Source of the DNA: Schlesneria sp.
GTDB taxonomy: Bacteria; Planctomycetota; Planctomycetia; Planctomycetales; Planctomycetaceae
Direction: 5' to 3'
Length of the DNA stretch: 57,685 nucleotides
NCBI GenBank assembly: GCA_028291515.1
Contig: JAQGHU010000070.1
Span: 1 to 57,685 of the forward strand
Both the position numbers and the translations under genes were made by a program. Below are positions 34,842 through 43,946 of this stretch, in pieces. Within the stretch, counting starts at the first letter, position 1. The number at the start of each line of letters is the position of its first letter. The notes beneath the pieces were generated by a model that was not told where the DNA came from, searched no databases, and saw nothing but the letters and a program-made list of their open reading frames with translations.

Positions 34842-35354
34842 TCAGGTCGGAGCAGCACCCAGCATGAGTTGTAAGTAAATCACATCCAATCTCTGACCGA
34901 ATTTGAGGCCAACTTCAACCAGATGGGCCACTCGCCGAAATCCCATGGATTCCTGCAGTGCGATACTGGCGACTTGGTCGGCGCTGGCACCGCCAATCAA
35001 GGAATGGAAACCGGCGCGGCGAGCTCGCTCGATCAAGTCGGTCAACAGCAGACGGCCCAGTCCGCGTCGGTGAAAATCGTGATGAATGTAGATGGACGCT
35101 TCCACGGTAGGGGCGTAAGCGGCACGGAGTCGGAATTTCGAGAGTGAACCCCAACCGATGATGTCGCCGTCCAATTCGGCCACAATGACCGGATATCGAT
35201 CCGGCTGATGCTCGCGAAACCACGCTTCGCGATCCGCCATCGATTCGGGTTCGAGCTGATAGGTACAGGTTGATCGGGGGACGTAGTAGTTGTAGATGTC
35301 GTTGATGGCCGGAAGGTCGTCTTCTTCAGCGAGTCGAAGTTGTGGTGATGTCAT
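34842..35354 (-). CDS. GNAT N-acetyltransferase (phosphinothricin acetyltransferase-like)
   Basis: 170 residues, ATG at 35354. GNAT fold with acetyl-CoA loop RRGLGRLLL (about 96-104), and the N-terminal LRLAEEDDLPAINDIYNYYV typical of the Pat branch, which acetylates small amines such as phosphinothricin or methionine sulfone analogues. The true substrate is unknown. No clear Shine-Dalgarno. It shares strand with fbp and may be downstream of it (39-base gap), so the two could be co-transcribed. Confidence 0.85.
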   Translation of the reverse strand: MTSPQLRLAEEDDLPAINDIYNYYVPRSTCTYQLEPESMADREAWFREHQPDRYPVIVAELDGDIIGWGSLSKFRLRAAYAPTVEASIYIHHDFHRRGLGRLLLTDLIERARRAGFHSLIGGASADQVASIALQESMGFRRVAHLVEVGLKFGQRLDVIYLQLMLGAAPT

Positions 35355-35393
35355 CTGTGAGCGCCGTCTGTTCGATAGAGGGGCAAAAGAGGG

Positions 35394-37394
35394 CTATGTC
35401 GGCATCGTCGGCTTCCATTCGTCCTGACGCAGGTCATTGTTGCGATAGAGCTCGATCAGACGTTCCAGCATTTCGATGTCACAACGGAATTGCTCACCAC
35501 GTTCGGTGTCGGCCATGCGTCGTGGCCGATCCCATTGGCGGATCTTTTCGACGCTGGGGACGATGTCGATTCCTTCGCGAACGGCGGCATCGACCGATTC
35601 GAAATGATGATGCCGGGCCAGCAAAGTTCGATCGGCTTCGAGGACAAGCGTGTAGCCATGATCGCCGTACGCTTCGGAGAACGCCCCGTCGATCGTGATT
35701 GCTTTGCCACTGCGCTTGAGCGGTGATTCTCCGTCTTCGATCTTCACCGGGACGTGCCCATTGACGATCAGACCGTCCTTGGGGTCGACACCGAATTCCG
35801 CCAGGACTTTCTCGCAGAACCAGGGTTCATGAATCAGCGCGAAATACGGATCTTTGGTTTCATGGTGCGGCGTCTTGTCGGCGATGAAGTCGCGTTCCAG
35901 TGTGGTGATCCGATCCTTGCCGAACAGCGGGGAACGGGGGCCGCTCCACAGATACCACAGGAAATCCAGATGTTTTTGCTCGCGCTGCTGCATCGACCAG
36001 GCGACGACTCGTTCGATGGCGTCGAACATTGGTTTGCCGCTGAGCCATTCCCCGTCGATCGGCATCGGCAGGAAGTTGCCCTGGCTGTCGCACGGGACGC
36101 AACCATGGAAAATGAGGTGGTCATCTCGTCGGAGATACATCGCTCCGTTGCCGACAATGTACTTCAAGTGCTCGTGCAGTTTTTGGCTGCTGAGGAACGA
36201 ATGCCGCAGACGAGACAGACAGAGATCCTCTTGCGGAGTCAGCTCGTAAGGATTCGCGGGATCGATCGTAGGCAGGTAGGTGTCGCGCAGCGGATAGGTA
36301 ACGCCGTCGACGTTGATCGTGCCTCGTTCGTGATCGATGTGATGCAGCAAGCGACGGTGGTCGATCCCCCAGTCGGGGTTGCGGGCAATCATTTGCCCTT
36401 CCAGCTTGAACTGGATGATCGCCGCCGCTTTTTGCATGCGACCCACGATCACGTCGGACCGCATCCCACTTGATTTCGGCAGGAAGTACGCGGCGGGATC
36501 GTCGACATAAACTGTTCGAGCCAGATGTTCCAGCGGCGTCAACGGGATGCTGTAACCTTCGTCGAGTTGGCCCAGTCGGCGATAACGCAAGGAAACTCGC
36601 AGAACGTGGAAAATCAGCGCGTCATGGCCCAAGCCGGCCCCAAGCCAAGCGACATCGTGGTTACCCCAGATGAATGAGACGTGAGGCTGATCGAGCAGGT
36701 AATCGACCACGCGGTCCCCGCGCGGGCCGCGGTCCCAGCAATCGCCGCCAATGATCAGTTCGTAAATAGCCAGGTTTCGGATCAGGCGGCCGGTGATGTG
36801 GATCAAGTGCAAGGCTCGACCGCGTCGCAGCAGTTCATCGACGATGGACTCGACAAACTCGCGCCCCCGCTCATGTGAGGGCTCGTGCAGCATTTCGGCG
36901 AAGAGATCGGTGTATTCACGCGGGAAAACCTGCATGGCTCGTTTCAAGCTGTATCGCGACGCTAGGACTCGGACCAATTCAAACTGATGTTTCAATGTCC
37001 GACGCGCGAACGTACGCAATTCGTCAACATCGGTCATTGTGTTCTGCAGGCGATCGGTGACTTCCGCCGGGTAGAAAATCAGCGTCAGAAACTCGGAAAA
37101 CTCGGCGGGGTCCATCTTGTCTTTGAACAGCCGTTCCACCAGGGGACGCAGTGTCCCGGACGCATTGTTGATGACGTGTCGCAGCTTTTTGTCTTCGCCG
37201 TGAATGTCACTGATGACGTGGACCGTCCCTTTGGGGAGTGTCAAAACGGCGGACAAACGAGCGATTTCGGCGAGTGCGGAATCGATGTTCGGAAACTGCC
37301 TGGCCAACGCCCGCAGCAGAGTCAATTCATAGCGGGTGGGCTTGTCGTCACGGCTGAAACGGAAATCGCTGAACTCGCGATTTGAGTGCGGCAT
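35394..37394 (-). CDS. fbp: Fructose-1,6-bisphosphatase class III
   Basis: 666 residues from ATG 37394, chosen because the homology begins near REFSDFRFSR; GGAAG lies 12 bases upstream. Metallophosphatase motifs are present: HVISDIHGE, GGDCWDRGP, GNHD and NGHVPVK, all characteristic of the Firmicutes-type FBPase (class III). It converts fructose-1,6-bisphosphate to fructose-6-phosphate in gluconeogenesis, using Mn2+. Full length for the family (about 640-670). It may be co-transcribed with the GNAT gene below. Cytosolic. Confidence 0.95.
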   Translation of the reverse strand: MPHSNREFSDFRFSRDDKPTRYELTLLRALARQFPNIDSALAEIARLSAVLTLPKGTVHVISDIHGEDKKLRHVINNASGTLRPLVERLFKDKMDPAEFSEFLTLIFYPAEVTDRLQNTMTDVDELRTFARRTLKHQFELVRVLASRYSLKRAMQVFPREYTDLFAEMLHEPSHERGREFVESIVDELLRRGRALHLIHITGRLIRNLAIYELIIGGDCWDRGPRGDRVVDYLLDQPHVSFIWGNHDVAWLGAGLGHDALIFHVLRVSLRYRRLGQLDEGYSIPLTPLEHLARTVYVDDPAAYFLPKSSGMRSDVIVGRMQKAAAIIQFKLEGQMIARNPDWGIDHRRLLHHIDHERGTINVDGVTYPLRDTYLPTIDPANPYELTPQEDLCLSRLRHSFLSSQKLHEHLKYIVGNGAMYLRRDDHLIFHGCVPCDSQGNFLPMPIDGEWLSGKPMFDAIERVVAWSMQQREQKHLDFLWYLWSGPRSPLFGKDRITTLERDFIADKTPHHETKDPYFALIHEPWFCEKVLAEFGVDPKDGLIVNGHVPVKIEDGESPLKRSGKAITIDGAFSEAYGDHGYTLVLEADRTLLARHHHFESVDAAVREGIDIVPSVEKIRQWDRPRRMADTERGEQFRCDIEMLERLIELYRNNDLRQDEWKPTMPT

Positions 37395-37669
37395 GCTGGT
37401 CGTCTTCCGGAAGTCGAGTCGTTGTCGGTCATCGTGGTGGTCTGGAGGCACAACCTGCGAAAGTTGGACGCCATTGTCAATGATCGATGCTCGCGATGAT
37501 GCGGTTTCCGTGGGCTTCAGGATTCCGTCGAAAACTGAAATGAACTCAAACTGGCCGTGACGTCAAGACAGAGTTTTCCTAGAATCCCACAACTAAAATC
37601 ACCGCCAAGGATTGTGATGACGGCGGTTCAAATTCGGGTACTGCCCGCGGGTCAAACGGAGTGACAGGG

Positions 37670-39580
37670 ATGAGGTTTCATATTCGTGACGCATGGAGAC
37701 TGTTTTGCGGATTGACGGCAGGTGGCTTGCTGTCTCCTGCCTTTGCCGCCTACACGGTGAAGGACATGATGGCCTTCGCGCCCAAGCAACAGGATGTCGA
37801 ATACGAAACGCCCAAACCCGAAGAGTATGCCAAGTGTAAAGTCGAAGTTGAGCGCAAGGGCAAAGGCTCGGGCTGGGTCGTGTTGGGGCCTGCGGGCCAA
37901 GTCTTGCGGAAGTTCCTCGACACCGATGGCGATAAGAAGATGGATCAGTGGCGATACTACAACCAGGGGGTTGAGGTCTATCGCGACATTGATACCAATG
38001 ACAACGACAAAGTCGATCAATCACGGTGGCTGAACCTGGGTGGTTCGCGGTGGGGGATCGATCAGAACGAAGACGGTCGCATCGATTCGTGGAAGGTTCT
38101 CTCCGCCGCAGAAGCTGCCAAAGAGGCGATCCGAGCGATGGTGGCCGGTGACGATGTGGCCCTGCAACTCGTCATGGTGAATGCCGCCGACGTGAAGGCG
38201 ATCGGCCTGAATCCGCAAATCGGCGCCAAATTGATCGAATCGACAGCGGATGCCGGTAAGAAGTCCAAAGTCATTCTCTCAAAGAGTCGTGTCCTTAACG
38301 CCCAGGCGAAGTGGATTCGGTTCGATGCTCCGATGCCAAGCACGATTCCCGAGGACGAAGAGAAAGCAACTGGCGACGTCCAGGTTTATGAAAATTCGAT
38401 GGCAACCATCGAATTAAAGGGAAAGTACTTTGGCGTCCACATGGGTGAGCTGATCCGCATTGGTGAAGTCTGGAAACTGTGCCAGATTCCACAGCCGATT
38501 GAAGACAATGGCACGATTGAGACTGCCGGGGGCATCCTGATGCAACCGCTATTGGCTGCTGCGAGCAGCGCGCCGAATGTCGGCACGTCACCAGAAGTCG
38601 AAAAACTGCTGGTCGAACTGCAGGCGATCGAAGTTAAACTCGGTGATCCCAAGACTGATGCCGCGGCAATCAAGACATTGATGGCCCGCCGCGCTGACTT
38701 GCTCCGCAAGGCGATCGAACTGGCCGAGTCTGATGACGAAAAGATGCTGCTGACCAAGCAGATGATCGATGGCTATGCCCTGGCCGCTCAGATGGGGACG
38801 TTCCCCGAAGGGGCGTCGGACTTGCGAGCGATGGAACTCGACCTTCGTCGCCGTGGGCCGAAATCAGTTTTGGTTCCTTATGTCACGTATCGCCGTATCC
38901 AGGCCCAGTACTATGTCGACCTGCAGCAAGCCGAAAAGGACAAGGCGGCGGACGTGCAAAAGGAGTGGATCAAGGGAATGCAGGATTTCCTGACGGAGTT
39001 TCCCGCGGCCGAAGATGGTGCTGATGCGATGTTGCTGCTGGCTCATCACGAAGAATTGAGCGGCAAGCAGAAAGAAGCTACTGATTGGTATCAGCGCCTG
39101 GTCAAAGATCACGGCAAGGCAGAAACCGGAATCCGAGCCGCGGGGGCGTTGCGTCGGCTCGAACTTAAAGGCAAGCCGCTGGTTCTGAGTGGCCCCGGCG
39201 TTGACAGTGGCGCGGTTGACTTGCGGAGCTATCGCGGCAAGACGGTGCTGGTGGTCTTCTGGGCCAGTGAGTACAAAGTCTGTGAAGAAGACCTGCCGCA
39301 ACTGCGCGCGATGTATCAGGAGTATAAACCGCGTGGATTCGAGATCCTTGGAGTTTGCCTGGACTCACAAAAAGAAACGATCAAGCCATTCATGACCCAA
39401 CATCGAATGACCTGGGGCCAGATCTATCAACCGGGCGGATTGAATGCGCCAGCGGCAATGAACTTTGGCATCGTTTCACTACCGACGATGTTTCTCGTGA
39501 ATGCGGATGGAATCGTCGTGAGCCGCAATGCGTCGGTACAGGACGTGAAGACGGCATTGCCGGCGTTGCTCGCCAAATAG
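37670..39580 (+). CDS. Secreted protein with EF-hand-like repeats and thioredoxin-like domain lacking CXXC
   Basis: 636 residues from ATG 37670, with CGGAG 8 bases upstream; a GTG at 37661 is alternative. Signal peptide to about residue 26. Three acidic loops, DTDGDKKMDQW, DTNDNDKVDQS and DQNEDGRIDSW (about 82-140), look like dockerin/EF-hand calcium loops. A helical middle (about 300-490) includes TPR-like units. The C-terminal AhpC/TlpA-type thioredoxin domain (about 500-636) has VVFWASEYKVCEEDLPQL: the usual WCxxC is WASEYKVC, so only one cysteine remains and disulfide exchange by the normal route is not expected. A long hairpin follows the stop. Confidence 0.8.
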   Translation: MRFHIRDAWRLFCGLTAGGLLSPAFAAYTVKDMMAFAPKQQDVEYETPKPEEYAKCKVEVERKGKGSGWVVLGPAGQVLRKFLDTDGDKKMDQWRYYNQGVEVYRDIDTNDNDKVDQSRWLNLGGSRWGIDQNEDGRIDSWKVLSAAEAAKEAIRAMVAGDDVALQLVMVNAADVKAIGLNPQIGAKLIESTADAGKKSKVILSKSRVLNAQAKWIRFDAPMPSTIPEDEEKATGDVQVYENSMATIELKGKYFGVHMGELIRIGEVWKLCQIPQPIEDNGTIETAGGILMQPLLAAASSAPNVGTSPEVEKLLVELQAIEVKLGDPKTDAAAIKTLMARRADLLRKAIELAESDDEKMLLTKQMIDGYALAAQMGTFPEGASDLRAMELDLRRRGPKSVLVPYVTYRRIQAQYYVDLQQAEKDKAADVQKEWIKGMQDFLTEFPAAEDGADAMLLLAHHEELSGKQKEATDWYQRLVKDHGKAETGIRAAGALRRLELKGKPLVLSGPGVDSGAVDLRSYRGKTVLVVFWASEYKVCEEDLPQLRAMYQEYKPRGFEILGVCLDSQKETIKPFMTQHRMTWGQIYQPGGLNAPAAMNFGIVSLPTMFLVNADGIVVSRNASVQDVKTALPALLAK

Positions 39581-39606
39581 CGGACGCACTTCTCCGAAAG
39601 ATGATC

Positions 39607-39647
39607 AAAGAGCACAGTCCGTCGCAAAACGACGGACTGTGCTCTTT
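39607..39647. terminator. Strong bidirectional-type terminator hairpin
   Basis: An 18-bp perfect stem (39607-39624 with 39630-39647) encloses the 5-base loop CAAAA, 26 bases after the stop of the thioredoxin-like gene. AAAG and CTTT at the stem ends give the required U-rich end on either strand. It isolates the following operon from the upstream gene. Confidence 0.8.
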
Positions 39648-39954
39648 GGCTTCCATGAGATGGATCTCGCTCATTTGGAGAGCAAGATTCTTCGTTTAGC
39701 AGCGACTTTCTCACGTGTACTCAGAATTTGATGATCAGGCGGCAACAATCATCATGGGTGCGGTGTCGAGCAGCCGTTCGGAAAGTCACAACCGCTCACG
39801 TTAAAGAATTGAAGGTGAGGGGTTTCGTTCTGTGATCCGGTTTGATATGAAATCAGACCGAATGTCTCGATCGATGTGAATCACGCAGTGGTCATGTTTG
39901 ATGCTTGGCATTCTCACTTCGCGATCTATTTTGGTTGATCAACGGGAATTTTCG
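39648..39954. other. Intergenic region upstream of the MoxR operon (307 bases)
   Basis: This gap should hold the promoter of the nine-gene operon that starts at 39955, because a strong terminator sits on its left. I could not fix -35/-10 boxes with confidence, and found no riboswitch-like fold, RNA gene or short ORF that looks real. Confidence 0.5.
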
Positions 39955-40986
39955 ATGGCTCCGTCTACTAATCCGTCGGTCGCAACGAATCTGAGCGATA
40001 ACGATGTGCAGGCGATCGACCAGCTGCGCGAGCTGTACGCTCGACTTCGCAAAGAGCTGGGACGAGTCATCATCGGGCAAAACGATGTCATCGAGCGACT
40101 CGCGATTTGCATGTTCGCCCGCGGACATGCCCTACTGATGGGCGTTCCGGGTCTGGCGAAGACACTGCTGGTCAGCAAGCTCGCCGAGACCATGTCGCTG
40201 CACTTCAGTCGCATTCAGTTCACCCCAGACCTGATGCCCATGGACATCACTGGCACCGACATTCTACAGGATGGGGCCGACGGCAGACGCGAGTTTCAGT
40301 TCATCAAAGGTCCTGTGTTTGCCAACATCGTACTGGCCGATGAGATCAACCGCGCCCCCCCGAAGACGCAGGCCGCGATGCTCGAAGCGATGCAGGAGCA
40401 GAAGGTGACCGTTGTCGGCAAGATGTTCCGACTCGAATCGCCGTTCTTTGTACTCGCCACTCAGAATCCGGTGGAACAGGAAGGAACCTATCCGCTTCCC
40501 GAAGCTCAACTTGATCGGTTCATGTTTCTGATCGAGTTGGACTATCCGTCGGAAGCGGAAGAGATCCTGATCGCAAGGACGACGACCGGAGATGCACTGC
40601 CGGAGTTGAGTCATCTATTGAGCGGTAATGAGATTGTCGAGCATCAGCATCTGGTGCGACGAATTCCGGTTCCCGATCACATCTATGAGTATGCGGCGAA
40701 GCTGGTGCGAAAGACTCGGCCACAGGGAGCGACGGCTCCGGCCTGGCTGAAGCCGTTGGTTTCATGGGGAGCGGGGCCGCGTGCGGTTCAGTTCCTGATC
40801 CTGGGTGCCAAAGCACGCGCGGCACTGCACGGGAGCTACATGGTGCGACTCGAAGACGTCCACGAAGTGGCGCTGCCTGTGCTGTCGCATCGCGTGATTA
40901 CGACATTCGCAGCTCAGGCGGAAGGATTGGATGCCAAGCAGATCGTCAAACGGTTGATCTCGGAAACGATGGAGGAACGCCAGTAG
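39955..40986 (+). CDS. MoxR-family AAA+ ATPase
   Basis: 343 residues from ATG 39955; the frame extends to 39898. Walker A GVPGLAKT (about 64-71), Walker B in VLADEINRAPPKTQAAML, sensor 1 in LATQNPVEQEGTYPLPEAQLDRF. MoxR ATPases act as chaperone-like remodellers, usually with VWA/DUF58 partners encoded next door, as here. Cytosolic, probably docking on the membrane partners. First gene of the 39955-55450 operon; a 60-base gap with a small hairpin separates it from the DUF58 gene. Confidence 0.95.
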   Translation: MAPSTNPSVATNLSDNDVQAIDQLRELYARLRKELGRVIIGQNDVIERLAICMFARGHALLMGVPGLAKTLLVSKLAETMSLHFSRIQFTPDLMPMDITGTDILQDGADGRREFQFIKGPVFANIVLADEINRAPPKTQAAMLEAMQEQKVTVVGKMFRLESPFFVLATQNPVEQEGTYPLPEAQLDRFMFLIELDYPSEAEEILIARTTTGDALPELSHLLSGNEIVEHQHLVRRIPVPDHIYEYAAKLVRKTRPQGATAPAWLKPLVSWGAGPRAVQFLILGAKARAALHGSYMVRLEDVHEVALPVLSHRVITTFAAQAEGLDAKQIVKRLISETMEERQ

Positions 40987-40988
40987 TA

Positions 40989-41005
40989 GGCACACTCCGT
41001 GTGCC
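40989..41005. repeat. Short palindrome between the MoxR and DUF58 genes
   Basis: GGCACAC (40989-40995), TCC loop, GTGTGCC (40999-41005), directly after the MoxR stop. It may be a dispersed REP-like unit, or a processing/stability hairpin in the operon mRNA, which would explain uneven expression of the MoxR gene and its partners. Confidence 0.55.
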
Positions 41006-41046
41006 GTGTTCTGGACTCGCTATTCGCCGCCGCTGAAAGCCCTGTC

Positions 41047-41958
41047 ATGTTTCCGGATCGACAATCTCGCAGTTTTATCGACACGCGAGTATTGTCGCGT
41101 CTGGCGGGATTGCCGCTATTTGCACGCCGACCGATGCAGGGAGCGGTTTCGGGTCGGCATGCCAGTCCGCATCGTGGTTCCAGTGTCGAATTCGCTGAGT
41201 ATCGCAAGTACGTTCCGGGCGATGATCTGCGGCGGTTGGACTGGCGAGCGTACGGTCGGTCCGATCGATTCTATGTGAAGGAATTTGAGGCCGACACGAA
41301 TCTTCGCTGCTGCCTGGTGGTCGATACCAGTGGGTCGATGGGATTTGGCTCAACTGGCATCACCAAGATCGATTACGCTCGACGAATTGCCGGAACGCTG
41401 GGATATCTGGCCAGTCAGCAAGGGGATGCCGTCGGCGTCGCCTGTGTGGCGAAGGGTGTGGTGCAAAACATACCGCCGAAGCGCAATGCCACTCACTTGC
41501 GACAAATCCTGGATGTTCTGGAGCAAACGCAACCCAAAGGTGAAACTCAACTGGCCGCCGTCCTGCACGAGTTAGCTGAGACGATCCGGCAACGAGCATT
41601 AATCATCATCCTGTCGGACCTGTTCATCGAGCCGGAAGTGTTGCGCAGCAGTTTTCAGCACTTGCGATTCCGGCGGCACGATGTGACGGTGTTTCATCTG
41701 CTGGATCCGCTGGAACTGTCGTTCAGTTTTCGGCGGCCGATGCGGTTTCTGGACATGGAGGGTGGCCCAGCGATCTTCGCGGAACCCAATGATATTGCCG
41801 ATCGCTATGACAAAGCGCTACAGGCCTATCTGACGGACCTCAAGAAAGTCGTCCTCGAGTCGGCGATCGATTATCAGCGCATCACCATCGACGAAAACTA
41901 TGAGCAGGCACTTGTGCGGTTTCTTGTCAGTCGCGCCCAGTCGAAAGGGCTGCGATGA
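41047..41958 (+). CDS. DUF58 protein with MIDAS-type motif
   Basis: 303 residues from ATG 41047. DUF58 signature SSVEFAEYRKYVPGDDLRRLDWRAYGRSDRFYVKEFEAD (about 50-90, only quoted in part as EFAEYRKYVPGDD) is followed by VVDTSGSMGF, a DxSxS metal-ion-dependent adhesion site as in VWA domains. DUF58 proteins are usual partners of MoxR ATPases in envelope and metal-centre assembly. No signal peptide or membrane span is seen, so probably cytosolic. Overlaps the next gene by 4 bases (ATGA), so the two are co-translated. Confidence 0.92.
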   Translation: MFPDRQSRSFIDTRVLSRLAGLPLFARRPMQGAVSGRHASPHRGSSVEFAEYRKYVPGDDLRRLDWRAYGRSDRFYVKEFEADTNLRCCLVVDTSGSMGFGSTGITKIDYARRIAGTLGYLASQQGDAVGVACVAKGVVQNIPPKRNATHLRQILDVLEQTQPKGETQLAAVLHELAETIRQRALIIILSDLFIEPEVLRSSFQHLRFRRHDVTVFHLLDPLELSFSFRRPMRFLDMEGGPAIFAEPNDIADRYDKALQAYLTDLKKVVLESAIDYQRITIDENYEQALVRFLVSRAQSKGLR

Positions 41959-43946
41959 GTTTCCTGCAACCGTGGTTATTGTACGGCCTGCCGCTCATCG
42001 CGCTGCCGATCATTATCCATCTGATCAATCAGCGCCGGTTCCAGACGATTCAATGGGCGGCGATGATGTTCCTGCTGGCCGCGCATCGCATGGCGCGTGG
42101 CTATTCACGGTTGCGTCAGTGGTTGATTCTGCTATTCCGAACGCTGGCTGTTGCTGGCTTGCTGTTCGCCATTAGTCGTCCTTTGGCCAGCGGCTGGCTG
42201 GGAATCGCGGGTGGTTCTCGAGCGGACACGACGATCATCTTGCTCGATCGTTCTCCCAGCATGCAGCAACGCGGCGGCGGCACGGGAGACTCGAAGCTGG
42301 AATCCGGGAAACGGCAGCTTGTCCAGGCATTGGAAACCCTGGGATCAGGACGTTGGGTGCTGATTGAAAGCACAACGCGCGAACCACACGAACTCGAATC
42401 CCCCCGCGCACTTTTGAGTCTACCAAGTGCCGGTCCCGCGAGTTCCTCTGCGGATCTGCCGATGATGATGCAGGCCGCTTACGACTACATCCACCACAAT
42501 CGAGCAGGCCAGACCGAGGTCTGGATTTGCTCGGATTTGCGAGAAAGTGATTGGACTGCCGAAAGCGGACGCTGGTCGACACTGCGCGATGCTTTTCTGG
42601 AACTGCCGCAGCAGGTCCGCTTCCATCTTCTCGCCTATCCGCAGCCAACTCCGGAAAACGTGTCGGTTCGAGTCACCGAGGTCCGACGACAAGCGACGAG
42701 CGACGGAGCGGAGTTGGTGGTTTCGCTGCGACTATCGCGTCCCGGAGTCGATGAAAAGACCGCCGCCAAGGTCAATGTTCCGATCCAGTTCGAGATCGAA
42801 GGGGCACGATCCGTGGCGACCATCGAACTCACTGGGACCTATGTCGATTTCAAAGAGCATCGGATCCCCATCGAACGAACTCGACAACGTGGTTGGGGCC
42901 GTGTTTCGATTCCGGCGGATGCGAATCCCGCCGATGACGATTTCTACTTCGCTTTCGATAATCCACCGCCACGTCGCACGATTGTTGTAGCCGAAGACCC
43001 GCAGGCCCAGCGACCCCTACAACTCGCTGCGTCAGTATCACCCGATCCGGCCGTTCAATGTTCTGCGGAAGTTGTGGACATGGACCAGTTGACAACAATC
43101 GAATGGGATGAGGTCTCGCTGGTGCTCTGGCAAGCCCCCCTGCCAACGGGTGCTGCCGCGAACTTGATGAAGTCGTTTGTCGATCGTGGTGGCCAGGTCG
43201 TCTTTTTGCCGCCGCGGAATCCCACCAGCGACGAATTGTTTGGCATGCGTTGGCAAACCTGGGTCGCCGAAAACGATCCGGTTGCTGTCACTTCGTGGCG
43301 TAGCGACGAGGATGTGCTCGCAAGGACTTTGAGCGGTGCTGCGTTGCCTGTCGGCCAGCTAGAGGTTCGCCAGTACTGCAAGGTTTCGGGCGATGCGACC
43401 CCGCTGGCGACGCTGGCAGGCGGATCACCGTTGCTATCGCGGGTCCCTACCGAACGAGGAGCCGTCTACTTCTGGGCAACGACCCCGTCACCGCGCGATT
43501 CGTCGCTGGCCAGCAGCGGCGTCGTGCTGTACGCATTCGTGCAGCGGGCTCTGGCCACGGGGGCCGCGCAGCTCAGCAAGGCTCGTCAAATCGATGCGGG
43601 AGTCGCCGACAATGAATCGGCTAGTATGTGGGTCAGGCTTTCGGAAGAAGAACAGGGATTGTCGACGGAATCGCGGTTTCAACGCGGTGTTTACAGTGCG
43701 GGTGATCGGCTGCTGGCGGTGAATCGACCGGCGAGCGAAGACAATATTATTGAGGTGGCGGACGGGCGCGTGAATGGCTTGTTTCGAGGATTGGATTTCG
43801 CTCGTGTCGATGATCAGGCTGGTAGCTTGAACGCTCTGATTCAGGAAATCTGGCGAGTATTCCTGGTCATGATGTTGATCGCACTGGTACTGGAAGCGGC
43901 ACTGTGCCTGCCGAAAGTGCCTCGAACTGCAGGAGCCACCGCATGA
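41955..43946 (+). CDS. BatA-type membrane protein with VWA domain
   Basis: 663 residues. The N-terminal 'aerotolerance regulator' (BatA) region opens FLQPWLLYGLPLIALPIIIHLINQRR with a membrane helix at about 5-23, and a second helix lies near 55-75. The VWA domain (about 90-230) has the MIDAS motif LLDRSPSM (DxSxS). The long central part (about 230-600) has no recognisable catalytic domain. A final membrane helix is near 640. The stop overlaps the next gene by ATGA. Typical partner of MoxR and DUF58; may help insert or check envelope proteins. Role by association only. Confidence 0.88.
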   Translation: MSFLQPWLLYGLPLIALPIIIHLINQRRFQTIQWAAMMFLLAAHRMARGYSRLRQWLILLFRTLAVAGLLFAISRPLASGWLGIAGGSRADTTIILLDRSPSMQQRGGGTGDSKLESGKRQLVQALETLGSGRWVLIESTTREPHELESPRALLSLPSAGPASSSADLPMMMQAAYDYIHHNRAGQTEVWICSDLRESDWTAESGRWSTLRDAFLELPQQVRFHLLAYPQPTPENVSVRVTEVRRQATSDGAELVVSLRLSRPGVDEKTAAKVNVPIQFEIEGARSVATIELTGTYVDFKEHRIPIERTRQRGWGRVSIPADANPADDDFYFAFDNPPPRRTIVVAEDPQAQRPLQLAASVSPDPAVQCSAEVVDMDQLTTIEWDEVSLVLWQAPLPTGAAANLMKSFVDRGGQVVFLPPRNPTSDELFGMRWQTWVAENDPVAVTSWRSDEDVLARTLSGAALPVGQLEVRQYCKVSGDATPLATLAGGSPLLSRVPTERGAVYFWATTPSPRDSSLASSGVVLYAFVQRALATGAAQLSKARQIDAGVADNESASMWVRLSEEEQGLSTESRFQRGVYSAGDRLLAVNRPASEDNIIEVADGRVNGLFRGLDFARVDDQAGSLNALIQEIWRVFLVMMLIALVLEAALCLPKVPRTAGATA

